Assembly (NCBI RefSeq): GCF_026072635.1 | Contig: NZ_AP023081.1 | Location: forward strand, 3,282,501 to 3,346,500 | Reading direction: 5' to 3' | Origin: Pseudomonas solani | GTDB lineage: Bacteria; Pseudomonadota; Gammaproteobacteria; Pseudomonadales; Pseudomonadaceae | Length of the DNA stretch: 64,000 nt | Shown: in pieces, positions 1 to 8,037 of the stretch | How the letters are laid out: each line of letters begins with the position of its first letter | Position numbering within the stretch: position 1 is the stretch's first letter | Notes under the pieces: model-generated | What the model was told of the DNA's origin: nothing | Database searches by the model: none | Seen by the model: only the letters and a program-made list of their open reading frames with translations | Program-made: the position numbers and the translations under genes

Positions 1-968
1 GAGATGGGCACGCCGGCCGCCGCCATCTGCGGCACCGGGGCGATGCCGCTGCCCAGGCGCGCATTGCTCACCGGGCAGTGGGAGATGCCGGTGCCGGTCT
101 GCGCCAGCATGCGGATCTCCGACGGCTGGGCATGGACCATATGGGCGAACCACACGTCCGGCCCCAGCCACTCGTGCTCGGCGACGAACTCCACCGGCAG
201 GCAGTTGTACTTCTCGCGGCAGAAGTTCACGTAGTTCTGCGTCTCCGACAGGTGCGTGTGCAGGCGCAGGCCCATGCGCCGGGCGCTCTGCGCCAGCTCG
301 CGGAGCAGCGTCGGCGGCAGCGAGAAGGTCGGCGTGGTGGGGGCGACCACCACCCGGCGCAGGGCGTCGGGGGTGTTCTGGTGGTAGCGCGCCTTGAGCC
401 GCTCGATGTCGCCGAGCATCTGTTCCAGGCTCTCCGGCTGCAGCGCGGTCTTGGAGAAGCCCGGGTGGGCGTTGGCCGACTCCAATGCGCCGCCCCGGCA
501 GAGCACGAAGCGCATGCCGAATTCTTCGGCGATGTCGAACAGCGCGTCGCCGCTCTCGGTGCTGCCATGGGCGTGGTAGAGGTAATGGTGGTCGGCGCAG
601 GTGGTGACGCCCGACAGCAGCAGCTCGGCCATGCCCAGGCGCGCGGCGATGCGCACCAGCTCGGTGGTGAAGCGCGACAGGCGCGGGTAGGGCACGCTGG
701 CCAGCCAGCCTTGCAGGTCCTGGTTGAGGCCGGCGGGTACGGCCTTGAGCAGGTTCTGCGCCAGGTGGTGGTGGGTGTTCACCCAGCCCGGGTAGACCAG
801 GCAGTTGCGCGCGTCGATCACCCGCTCGCCGGCGACCGGCTGCAGGTCGTTGACCATCTCGGCGATGCGCCCGTTGCGGATGCGGATGTCGACGCCACCG
901 GCGCGGGCGCGGTCGCCGCGCAGGCCGGTCATCACCGCCTGGGGATTCTTGATCAGGATGTCGTTCAT
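1..968 (-). CDS. 8-oxoguanine deaminase-like amidohydrolase (partial)
   Basis: About 322 N-terminal residues are present; the C-terminus lies beyond the window start. The protein opens MNDILIKNPQAV and carries the cyclic-deaminase metal motif NTHHHLAQN, then VTTCADHHYLYH and HTHLSE, and ends near AHMVHAQPSEI and GISHCPVSNARL. These are landmarks of the TrzN/SsnA/8-oxoguanine deaminase branch of metal-dependent hydrolases, cytosolic enzymes that deaminate purines or triazines. It starts 21 bases after the permease gene stops and closes the visible part of the operon. The neighbouring purine-type permease makes an oxidised purine the simplest substrate, but hydroxyatrazine-type or other N-ring substrates cannot be excluded. 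Confidence 0.8.
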   Translation of the reverse strand, partial: MNDILIKNPQAVMTGLRGDRARAGGVDIRIRNGRIAEMVNDLQPVAGERVIDARNCLVYPGWVNTHHHLAQNLLKAVPAGLNQDLQGWLASVPYPRLSRFTTELVRIAARLGMAELLLSGVTTCADHHYLYHAHGSTESGDALFDIAEEFGMRFVLCRGGALESANAHPGFSKTALQPESLEQMLGDIERLKARYHQNTPDALRRVVVAPTTPTFSLPPTLLRELAQSARRMGLRLHTHLSETQNYVNFCREKYNCLPVEFVAEHEWLGPDVWFAHMVHAQPSEIRMLAQTGTGISHCPVSNARLGSGIAPVPQMAAAGVPI

Positions 969-989
969 GGAAGGTTCCCGTGGTTGCGG

Positions 990-2330
990 TCAGAGCACGT
1001 CGTGGAGGGTCTTGCCGTTCGCGGTGTCCGGCACGCCGACGCCATTGAGGGCGGCGTTGAGGCCCACCGACACCAGGCAGGCGATCACCACGCTGCTGTG
1101 CAGGAAGGGCTGGCTCCACTCGGGCAGTTGATGGAACAGGGCGGGGGAGAGCACCGGCACCAGCGCGGCGGCGATGGTGAAGCCGACGATCAGCACGTTG
1201 TAGCGGTTGCGCTCGTAGTCGACCTTGGCCAGGGTCTGGATGCCGGCGGCGGCGACCACGCCGAACATGGCCACGGCAGCGCCCCCCAGGGCGGCGGTGG
1301 GCATCGAGGCGATGACGGCGCCGGCCTTGGGGATCAGCGCCACGGCGCACATCATCAGCCCGCTGACGGCCACCACCCAGCGGCTGCGCACGCCGGTGAG
1401 GATCACCAGGCCGACGTTCTCCATGAAGGCGATGAAGGGGAAGCCGGCGAACATCCCGGCGATGGCGCTGGACAGGCCGTTGGCGCGCAGCCCGGCGACC
1501 ACCTGGCGGTCTTCCACCGGGCGCTCGACGATGTCGCCGATGGCCACGAACAGGCCCATGGACTCGACCATCTGCACGATCATCACCACCACCATGGTGG
1601 CGATGGGGATCAGCGCGAAGGTGGGCACGCCGAAGTGGAAGGGCACCGGCACCGTCAGCCAGGGCGCCTCTTCCACGCCGTGGAAGTTGCCCATGCCCAG
1701 CCCATAGGCCAGGCCGCCACCCACCAGCATGCCGATCAGCACCGACATGTTGCGCAGCAGCGGGCTGCCGTAGCGGGTCACCAGCAGGATCACCGCCAGC
1801 ACCACCACCGTCACCAGCAGGAAGCCGGGGGCGCCGAAGTCGCTGTGGTTGCGCCCGCCGCCGGCCCATTCGTAGGCGATGGGGAACAGCTGCAGGCCGA
1901 TCACCGTGACGATGCAGCCGGTGACCACCGGCGGGAACAGCCGTCGCAGGCGCCCCACCCAGGGCGCCACCAGCATGGTGAAGAGGCCGGCGCCGATCAC
2001 CGCGCCGCAGATACCGGCGACGCCGATGTCGGGGTTGCTGCCGATGGCGATCACCGGCCCCACGCTGCTGAAGGCGGCGCCCTGGAGGATCGGCAGGCGC
2101 ACGCCGAACTTCCAGAAGCCCAGGGTCTGCATCAGGGTGGCGATGCCGCAGCAGAACAGCGTGGTGCTGATCAGCAGCACGGTGTCCGGCTGGGACATCT
2201 TCAGGGCGCTGGCGACGATCAGGGGGACGGCGATGGCGCCGATGTACGAGACGGCCATGTGTTGCAGGCCGAGGGTGAGCATCTGACGGAGCGGCAGAAT
2301 CTGGTCTACCGGGTGCACGGCTGAATTCAT
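990..2330 (-). CDS. NCS2-family purine/urate:cation symporter
   Basis: This 446-residue multi-pass inner-membrane protein belongs to the nucleobase:cation symporter-2 (xanthine/urate permease) family. Visible marks are the N-terminal QMLTLGLQHMAVSYIGAIAVP segment, the ILQGAAFSSVGPV loop, and a run of roughly twelve to fourteen hydrophobic segments. It probably imports xanthine, urate or a related ring compound by proton symport. It lies between the CobW-type gene (104-base gap) and the deaminase-like gene (21-base gap) on the same strand, so it is probably the uptake step of this operon. Substrate specificity cannot be read from the sequence. Confidence 0.88.
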   Translation of the reverse strand: MNSAVHPVDQILPLRQMLTLGLQHMAVSYIGAIAVPLIVASALKMSQPDTVLLISTTLFCCGIATLMQTLGFWKFGVRLPILQGAAFSSVGPVIAIGSNPDIGVAGICGAVIGAGLFTMLVAPWVGRLRRLFPPVVTGCIVTVIGLQLFPIAYEWAGGGRNHSDFGAPGFLLVTVVVLAVILLVTRYGSPLLRNMSVLIGMLVGGGLAYGLGMGNFHGVEEAPWLTVPVPFHFGVPTFALIPIATMVVVMIVQMVESMGLFVAIGDIVERPVEDRQVVAGLRANGLSSAIAGMFAGFPFIAFMENVGLVILTGVRSRWVVAVSGLMMCAVALIPKAGAVIASMPTAALGGAAVAMFGVVAAAGIQTLAKVDYERNRYNVLIVGFTIAAALVPVLSPALFHQLPEWSQPFLHSSVVIACLVSVGLNAALNGVGVPDTANGKTLHDVL

Positions 2331-2433
2331 GGTGTAAGTCCTCTGGCGAATTGTTCTTGTTGCTGAGGGAACCCGTTCAGTGTGCCCAGGGCCGTCGCCC
2401 GGCTCACGGGCGTAGCGGCAGCCCGGAGCGTGG

Positions 2434-3516
2434 TCAGCCTGCGAGGCAGGCGGCGAACCCCTGGTTGAGGGCGGCGCGATCGAGGTCGCGGCCGATGAAC
2501 ACGATCTTGCTGGTGCGCGGCTCGTTGCCCCAGGGCGTGGAGGCGCGGAATTCCACCAGGCTGTGCACGCCCTGCAGCACGTAGCGCTGGTCCTCGCCCT
2601 GCACGGCGAGCACGCCCTTCATGCGGTAGAGGGTGTCGGCCTGGCGCTGGCGCAGGTCGGTGATCCAGCGGTGGAAGGCCATCAGGTCGATGTCCTGGGT
2701 CACGGCGATGCCCACCGAGCTGACGCTGGGGTCGTGCTCGTGGCCGGTGTCCGCAGCAGGCTCGGGGTGGTCATGGTCATGGTCATGGTCATGGTCATGG
2801 TCATGGTCATGGCCGTGGTCGTGATGCTCCGCGCCGATCTCCATCAGCTTGCGGGTGGCCTCGAAGGCGCCGACGCCGAGGATGCCGTCCAGGTCGATGC
2901 GGGCGTAACTGGAGGTCACCAGCTCGGCGGTGGCGTTGAGGCTGCGCACCTTGCCTTGCAGGTCGGCCAGTTCCTCGCCGTTCACCAGGTCCACCTTGTT
3001 GATGATGATGCGGTCGGCACAGACGATCTGGTCCACCGCCTGGTTGTCCACGCCGTCGAGCTGCAGGTCCTCCAGGTGCTGGGCGACGTGCTTGGCGTCC
3101 ACCAGGGTGACGATGGCGTCCAGCTCCACCTCGGCGGCGATCGGGTCGTCGATGAAGAAGCTCTGTGCCACCGGGTAGGGGTCGGCCAGGCCGCTGGTCT
3201 CGATGAGGATGCGGTCCAGGCGCACCGGGCGCGCCACCAGCTCGCGGATGATGCGCACCAGGTCCTCGCGGACCTCGGCGGTGCAGCACACGCAGCCGTT
3301 GACCATCTCGTAGATCTCCTCGCTCTCGGAGCTGAGCACCAGGTCGCCGTCGATGCCGACTTCGCCGAACTCGTTTTCGATCACGGCGATCTTGTGGCCG
3401 TGGTTCTCCTTGAGGATGTAGTTGAGCAGGGTGGTTTTGCCGGCCCCGAGGAAGCCGGTGAGGATGGTCACCGGGATCTTGCGGTTGGGCGTCGGGGCGT
3501 TGAATGGACTGTTCAT
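2434..3516 (-). CDS. CobW/COG0523 GTP-dependent metal chaperone, His-Asp-rich
   Basis: This 360-residue G3E GTPase has a Walker A motif (GFLGAGKTTLLN, about residues 21-32), ENEFGEVGIDGD, the COG0523 metal motif NGCVCC (about 73-78), and a C-terminal CobW_C domain. Between the domains is an exceptional His-Asp repeat (about residues 230-250) followed by PEPAADTGHEHD. Proteins of this family hand Zn, Co or Fe to client enzymes using GTP. Its start overlaps the ubiX-like stop by four bases, so the two are translationally coupled. The likely clients are the operon's amidohydrolases, all metal-dependent families; this is inference from position. Confidence 0.88.
   Translation of the reverse strand: MNSPFNAPTPNRKIPVTILTGFLGAGKTTLLNYILKENHGHKIAVIENEFGEVGIDGDLVLSSESEEIYEMVNGCVCCTAEVREDLVRIIRELVARPVRLDRILIETSGLADPYPVAQSFFIDDPIAAEVELDAIVTLVDAKHVAQHLEDLQLDGVDNQAVDQIVCADRIIINKVDLVNGEELADLQGKVRSLNATAELVTSSYARIDLDGILGVGAFEATRKLMEIGAEHHDHGHDHDHDHDHDHDHDHPEPAADTGHEHDPSVSSVGIAVTQDIDLMAFHRWITDLRQRQADTLYRMKGVLAVQGEDQRYVLQGVHSLVEFRASTPWGNEPRTSKIVFIGRDLDRAALNQGFAACLAG
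2771..2812. repeat. Hexanucleotide tandem repeat (TCATGG)7
   Basis: Seven perfect TCATGG units lie inside the CobW-type gene and encode the His-Asp repeat. Each unit adds or removes one His-Asp pair without changing frame, so slippage would tune metal-binding length rather than switch the gene off. Confidence 0.95.
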
Positions 3517-4136
3517 GCGAGCTCCTTCGGGGTTGCGGAATGGCCGCCGTCGGCGCCGGCTTGCGGGGCGGGTTCGCCCCAGCGCAGCGCGGTGCCGGCG
3601 TCGAGGCCGAACAGGTCGAGCACCCGGCCGAGGCTGTGGTCGACCATCTGTGAAAGCGATTGCGGGCGGGCGTAGAAGGCCGGCACCGGCGGGGCGATGA
3701 TCCCGCCCATCTCGGTGACCGCCGTCATGTTGCGCAGGTGCGCCAGGGTCAGCGGCGTTTCCCGCGCCATCAGCACCAGCGGCCGGCGTTCCTTGAGGGT
3801 CACGTCGGCGGCGCGGGTCAGCAGGCTCGAGGAGGCGCCGCTGGCGATCTCCGCCAGGGTGCGCATGGAGCAGGGCGCCACCACCATGCCCAGGCAGCGG
3901 AACGAGCCGCTGGCGATGCCGGCGGCCACGTCGTCGGCGCGGTGGTGGTGGCTGGCGCGGGCGATGACGTCGGCCAGCTTGTAGTCGGTCTCGTGGGCCA
4001 TGGTCAGCTGTGCCGCGCGGCTCAGCACCAGGTGGCTCTCGATCCCCAGCTGTTCCAGCAGCTCCAGCAGGCGCACGCCGTAGATGAAGCCCGAGGCGCC
4101 GCTGATGCCCACCACCAGGCGACGGGGGGCCGTCAT
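3513..4136 (-). CDS. UbiX-type flavin prenyltransferase
   Basis: This 207-residue flavoprotein has the Rossmann start VVGISGASGFIYGVRLLELL, the conserved VAPCSMRTLAEIASG segment (about residues 100-114) and ETPLTLAHLRNM. UbiX proteins prenylate FMN to make the cofactor (prFMN) that UbiD decarboxylases require. The ATG overlaps the stop of the ubiD-like gene (ATGA), and its own stop overlaps the next ATG. A dedicated copy beside a UbiD paralog implies a catabolic decarboxylase rather than ubiquinone synthesis. The C-terminal tail after FGLDAG is low in complexity and is not part of the family core. Confidence 0.92.
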   Translation of the reverse strand: MTAPRRLVVGISGASGFIYGVRLLELLEQLGIESHLVLSRAAQLTMAHETDYKLADVIARASHHHRADDVAAGIASGSFRCLGMVVAPCSMRTLAEIASGASSSLLTRAADVTLKERRPLVLMARETPLTLAHLRNMTAVTEMGGIIAPPVPAFYARPQSLSQMVDHSLGRVLDLFGLDAGTALRWGEPAPQAGADGGHSATPKELA

Positions 4137-5530
4137 GACGCGCCCCCCGGCAGGTAGCCCTTCAATAGCTGACGCATGCGCCCCTGGATGCGCGGGTCGA
4201 GCTGCGCGCGGATGCCGTCGAAGCCGCTGTTGCGGGTGGCGTCCAGGCCCATGCGCGAGGTGGTGCCGTTGGCCGAGGAGGACGGGTCCAGCGGGCTGCC
4301 CGGCAGGCCGTCGATGGTGAACAGGTCCTGGTGTGGCTGGAAGTGCGTGGCCAGCGCCCAGAGCACCTGGCTGTCGTCGCTGATGTCGATGTCGCTGTCC
4401 ACCGCGATCACCGTCTTCAGGTACGGGTCCCAGCCGAGCAGGGCCAGCATGATCTGCCGCGCCTCGCCGTCGCGGCTCTGGTCCAGCGCCACGTAGCAAT
4501 GGAAGTGGGTGCCGGAGTTGGGGTAGTGCACGGCGGTCACCGCCGGGAAGCGCGCCTTGAGCTTCTCGCTCATCTCCGCCTCGCGGGGCAGCCGCGCCAG
4601 GGTCAGGTGCTCGGCGTAGCGCCCGCCCACCACGTCCACCAGCCAGGCATCGCGCCGGCGCAGCAGGGTGTCGACGCGCAGCACGTTGTTGGTGGAGCGG
4701 TCGGAGGAGTAGCCGCTGAACTCGCCGAAGGGGCCTTCCTCGGCATAGGCGGTGGGGTCGATGGCGCCCTCCAGCACGAACTCGGCGTGGGCCGGCACGC
4801 CGATGCCGTAGCGCGGCGTCTTCACCAGCTCCAGGGGCGCGCCGAACAGGCCGCCGGCCACCGCGCGCTCGTCGGCGCCATAGGGCAGGCGCGCGGCGGC
4901 GGCCAGCATGAACAGCGGGTGAGCGCCCACCACCATGGCCACCGGCAGCTCCTCGCCGCGTTCGCGGGCGGCCTGCAGCATGCGCCACAGGTGGCCGCGG
5001 GAATGCAGGCTGGTGGCCAGGGCCTGGCGGGCATGGCGCATGGAGCGGTGGTAGCTCATGTTGGCCACGTCCGTGACCGGGTCCTGGGCGACGATGATGG
5101 CGTTGGTGATGTAGGGCCCGCGGTCGCTGTCGAAGTGCTTGAGCATCGGCAGCAGCGCCAGGTCCAGGGCCTCGCCCTCGATCACCTCGTCGAGCACCGG
5201 GCCGGTGGCCAGGTAGACCGGCGGAACGGGGGCGTTGGCGCGGGCCTGGAACACCTCGTGGAGCTTCGCCGGGGTGGTGCCGAAGAGCCGGGCGATGCGG
5301 GTTCGCGAGGCGAACAGGTTGGTCATCACCGGCACGCCGAGGCTGCCCACCCGCTCGCAGATCAGCAGCGGGTGCTGGCCCCGGGCGGCCAGGGCGTCGA
5401 CCAGGGCGGTGACGTCCTGGTCGGCGGAAAGGGGTTCCTTGATGGTCAGCACGTCGTCGGCGAAGCGCTCGCGGTAGGCCTCGATGAACGCGTGGAAATC
5501 CTGGGTCGTGGCAAAGCTCGGCAGGGTCAT
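4133..5530 (-). CDS. UbiD-family prFMN-dependent decarboxylase
   Basis: This 465-residue protein has UbiD landmarks: ITNAIIVAQDP with the following Arg-rich HRSMRH segment that binds prFMN, Mn and K; the catalytic Glu motif EGPFGEFSGY (about residues 265-274); and a C-terminal GLPGSPLDPSS segment. UbiD enzymes reversibly decarboxylate aromatic, heteroaromatic or unsaturated acids. The start at 5530 is preferred over an upstream in-frame ATG at 5587 because a GAGAGG ribosome site precedes it. It is coupled to the ubiX-like gene by an ATGA overlap, and the amidohydrolase gene lies 121 bases upstream. The substrate is unknown; purine-type neighbours suggest an N-heteroaromatic carboxylate. Confidence 0.9.
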   Translation of the reverse strand: MTLPSFATTQDFHAFIEAYRERFADDVLTIKEPLSADQDVTALVDALAARGQHPLLICERVGSLGVPVMTNLFASRTRIARLFGTTPAKLHEVFQARANAPVPPVYLATGPVLDEVIEGEALDLALLPMLKHFDSDRGPYITNAIIVAQDPVTDVANMSYHRSMRHARQALATSLHSRGHLWRMLQAARERGEELPVAMVVGAHPLFMLAAAARLPYGADERAVAGGLFGAPLELVKTPRYGIGVPAHAEFVLEGAIDPTAYAEEGPFGEFSGYSSDRSTNNVLRVDTLLRRRDAWLVDVVGGRYAEHLTLARLPREAEMSEKLKARFPAVTAVHYPNSGTHFHCYVALDQSRDGEARQIMLALLGWDPYLKTVIAVDSDIDISDDSQVLWALATHFQPHQDLFTIDGLPGSPLDPSSSANGTTSRMGLDATRNSGFDGIRAQLDPRIQGRMRQLLKGYLPGGAS

Positions 5531-5651
5531 GGTGCACCTCTCGAAAAGCAGGCGGTCCCGGGGCGCGGGGTGTCCGAGTCCCTGCACGCGGCCGGCCGAT
5601 GGCCGACCGCGTGCGGTCCCCGGGACGCCTGTAAGTACCGCAGTGGAATCC

Positions 5652-6557
5652 CTAGAGGTAGGTGGTGGTCAGGCGGATCTCCGCCTCCGTCAGGTCCTTG
5701 GGCGGCGGCGTCGGGTCGATGCCCACCAGGCGGGCGATGTTGTTGCCCAGGTAGTCCTCGAGGTGGTCCTCGTCGATGCCCAGCCCTTGCGGGGCGGGCG
5801 AGCAGAGCACCTCCAGCTCGCGCAACCACATGCCCGGTTCGTTCGGCGGCGAGTCGGTGCCGAAGACGATCTTGTGGCGCGGCAGCTCCTTGGCGAACTC
5901 GACGATGCGCGACTGGAAGCACCAGCCCGACTCGCAGTACACGTTGGGCGTGTCCATCGCCATCCAGAAGGCCTCGAAGGAGTAGTTGCCGCCGGTCTGG
6001 ATGCCGAAGTGGCCGATGATGAAGTTCACCATCGGGAACTCGCGGATGATCGGGTAGAACATGGTCGGGATGGTGTAGGGCCCGTCACCGGTGTGGATCA
6101 GCACCACGATGTTGTACTTGGCGCAGACCTTCATCGCCGGGCGCAGCCAGTCCAGGGCGCGGTCCGGGCGGTAGCCGTGCATGTTGGCGTGCAGCTTGAG
6201 CATCTTGAAACCGTATTCCTTGACGTGGAATTCCAGCTCCGCCGCACCGTTTTCCGGGCCCCAGCGCGGGTTGAAGGTGAAGTTGCCGATGAAGCGGTCG
6301 GGGTAGTTCACGCACAGCTCGGCGATGTACGACATGTAGTCGCGCACGCCTTCGCGGCCACGGCGGTTGCCGTCGCGGTAGCCGGTGTTGCCCGGCGGCG
6401 GCTGGATGAAGCCCATGTCGATGCGGCGCGGCTTGCCGTTGATCATGTAGGGGCCGTCCATCAGCTTGAGCATGCGCTCGCCGGTGAAGGGCGTGCCGGT
6501 GTGGCGCCAGGCCTCGTCGACCAGGTTGGTGGGGTGCAGGTGGGTGTCGATGATCAT
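5652..6557 (-). CDS. ACMSD-type amidohydrolase, metal site intact
   Basis: This 301-residue Amidohydro_2 (PF04909) protein has the metal-binding DTHLHPTN (His6, His8), His155 in IHTGDGPYTIP, His183 in IGHFGIQTGG and Asp235 in FGTDSPPNEP. The family includes decarboxylases (ACMSD, gamma-resorcylate, isoorotate) and lactone hydrolases acting with one Zn or Mn. An AGGAG site precedes the ATG. It follows its close paralog by four bases, and the two align almost end to end (GERMLKLMDGPY against GERLLEMMDGPY), so they may form a heteromer. Which reaction it catalyses cannot be decided here. Confidence 0.85.
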   Translation of the reverse strand: MIIDTHLHPTNLVDEAWRHTGTPFTGERMLKLMDGPYMINGKPRRIDMGFIQPPPGNTGYRDGNRRGREGVRDYMSYIAELCVNYPDRFIGNFTFNPRWGPENGAAELEFHVKEYGFKMLKLHANMHGYRPDRALDWLRPAMKVCAKYNIVVLIHTGDGPYTIPTMFYPIIREFPMVNFIIGHFGIQTGGNYSFEAFWMAMDTPNVYCESGWCFQSRIVEFAKELPRHKIVFGTDSPPNEPGMWLRELEVLCSPAPQGLGIDEDHLEDYLGNNIARLVGIDPTPPPKDLTEAEIRLTTTYL

Positions 6558-6561
6558 CGCA

Positions 6562-7491
6562 TCAGCTCCTGGCCAGTTGCGTGGTGACGGGGCTCTTCAG
6601 CAGCGCCTCGGCTTCGGCGAGGCTGCGCGGCGGCGGGGTCGGCTCCAGGCCGATCATCCGGGCGGTGTTGTTGCCGAGGTATTCCTCGAGGGTGTCCTCG
6701 TCCAGGTCCAGCCCCTGGGGCGGCTCCATGCACAGCACCTCCAGCAGGCGCAGCCACATGCCCGGCTCGTTGGGCGGGGTGTCGGTGCCGAAGAGGATCT
6801 TGTGGGTCGGCAGGACCTTGGCGAACTCGACGATGCGCGATTGCAGGCACCAGCCGGACTCGCAGTAGACGTTGGGCAGCTCCATGGCCCACTGCATGGG
6901 CTCGAACACGTAGACGCCACCGGTCTGCACGCCGAAGTGCGCCATGATGAAGTCGACGTTGGGGAACTCCTTGATCATCGGCACCCACTCGGAAGGGATG
7001 CTGTAGGGGCCGTCACCGGTGTGCAGCTTCACCGGCACGCCCAGCTCGGCGCATTTCTCGAAGGCCGGGCGGACCCAGTCCAGGGCGCGGTCCGGGCGGT
7101 AGGCATGCATGTTGGCCTGCATCTGGACCATCTTGAAGCCGTGCTCGGTGACGTAGCGTTCGATGGCCTCGACGCCGTTCTGCACGCCGCAGCGGGGGTT
7201 GTAGACGAAGCAGCCGATGAAGCGGTCCGGGTAGGTCTGGACCATCTTCAGGGTGTAGGCCATGTAGGCGTCGATGGATTCGCGGCCCGACAGCTCGCCG
7301 TCGGTCCAGGTGTAGATGGTGTTGCCCTGGGGCGGCTGGATGAAGGCCTTGTCGATGCGGCGCGGTTTGCCGTTGACCAGATAGGGGCCATCCATCATCT
7401 CCAGCAGGCGCTCGCCGGTGAAGGGGTCACCGTCGTGCCTCCAGGCGAGGTCCACCAGATCGGTGGGGTAGCAACTGATATCGATGATCAC
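6562..7491 (-). CDS. ACMSD-type amidohydrolase paralog lacking the HxH metal motif
   Basis: This 309-residue paralog of the next gene begins at a GTG (7491), with AGGAG eight bases upstream and alignment of both N-termini; an ATG 24 codons upstream is less likely. It keeps His157 (LHTGDGPYSIP), His185 (AHFGVQTGG) and Asp237 (FGTDTPPNEP). Where the partner has DTHLHPTN it reads DISCYPTD, so both histidines of the HxH are Ser and Tyr. It may be a non-catalytic partner subunit, use a different metal site, or be a diverged enzyme. It is the first gene of the operon, which favours a structural role in a complex with its neighbour. Confidence 0.82.
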   Translation of the reverse strand: MIIDISCYPTDLVDLAWRHDGDPFTGERLLEMMDGPYLVNGKPRRIDKAFIQPPQGNTIYTWTDGELSGRESIDAYMAYTLKMVQTYPDRFIGCFVYNPRCGVQNGVEAIERYVTEHGFKMVQMQANMHAYRPDRALDWVRPAFEKCAELGVPVKLHTGDGPYSIPSEWVPMIKEFPNVDFIMAHFGVQTGGVYVFEPMQWAMELPNVYCESGWCLQSRIVEFAKVLPTHKILFGTDTPPNEPGMWLRLLEVLCMEPPQGLDLDEDTLEEYLGNNTARMIGLEPTPPPRSLAEAEALLKSPVTTQLARS

Positions 7492-7787
7492 AGTTCGATC
7501 TCCTGATAGTGCGGGGAAGGAAGACCTTCCGGTTCGCAACAGATCGACCTGTGCAATGGCCATTGCTAGGTGCCTCGCAGCACCTTCCCGCGCCTCTTGC
7601 AGGGCGCACAGGACCTGAGCTGTCGCTTGGTCCGCAGTATTGGGAGGGGCCTTGGAGCGCGACCAATACTATTTGGCCGCTGGGTTGATATGCGCTGGAT
7701 ATCGGCCCCGCAAGAGGATGATTTGCAAGGGGTTATCCACAGCGCCATGCCCGCGTTGGGCACGAATTCACCGCGCAAGTGGCCTCT
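7492..7787. other. Upstream region of the amidohydrolase-UbiD operon
   Basis: No convincing gene is seen. The region must hold the promoter for the minus-strand operon and includes the inverted repeat described separately at 7636-7670. REP-like sequence begins at 7788. Confidence 0.6.
7636..7670. promoter_or_regulatory. Inverted repeat AGTATTGG-N19-CCAATACT
   Basis: Perfect 8-base arms about 145 bases upstream of the first amidohydrolase gene. Position and symmetry fit an operator for the operon, but the binding protein is unknown; the LysR-type regulator at 8038 is the nearest candidate. Confidence 0.4.
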
Positions 7788-7989
7788 GTAGGATGGGTAG
7801 AGCTACGCGAAACCCATCAATGCGGCGCCTCAGGCATAACGGCGTGCCCGGTCCGACTCCGCCTGGTGGATGAAAAAGCGCCATCCACCCTACACAGCGG
7901 TCATGTCTCTGCCTGTGTGTTGCCGCTTTTCCCGTGGCTCGGTGCTCGCTCCGCCAGCATGGGTTTCGCTTCGCTCTACCCATCCTACG
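7788..7989. repeat. REP-like cluster
   Basis: A GTAGGATGGGTAGAGC...GAAACCCATC hairpin (7788-7818) and its inverted copy (7959-7989) enclose a GGTGGA-AAAAAGCG-TCCACCCTAC hairpin (7865-7893). The same two hairpin types recur throughout the window and the enclosed type is the IS110 target. No gene is seen here. Confidence 0.8.
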
Positions 7990-8037
7990 AGTGCATTGCT
8001 CCGCCGTAGGATCGGTCGCGATCGGGCTTCCAGGTGC

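Noticed and set aside
78..2324. A 748-codon open frame on the plus strand
   Set aside because: It is antisense to the deaminase-like and NCS2 genes, is full of His, Gln and Ala as expected of high-GC shadow frames, and matches no family.
2563..3675. Open frame with a Val-Met repeat
   Set aside because: It is the opposite-strand reading of the His-Asp hexamer repeat in the CobW-type gene.
6562..7563. Longer ATG start at 7563 for the first amidohydrolase
   Set aside because: The GTG at 7491 has an AGGAG site and aligns with the start of the paralog; the added 24 residues have no family match.
7492..8037. Several short open frames between the amidohydrolase operon and lysR
   Set aside because: They lie in REP-like palindromes and read open on both strands; no ribosome site or family match.
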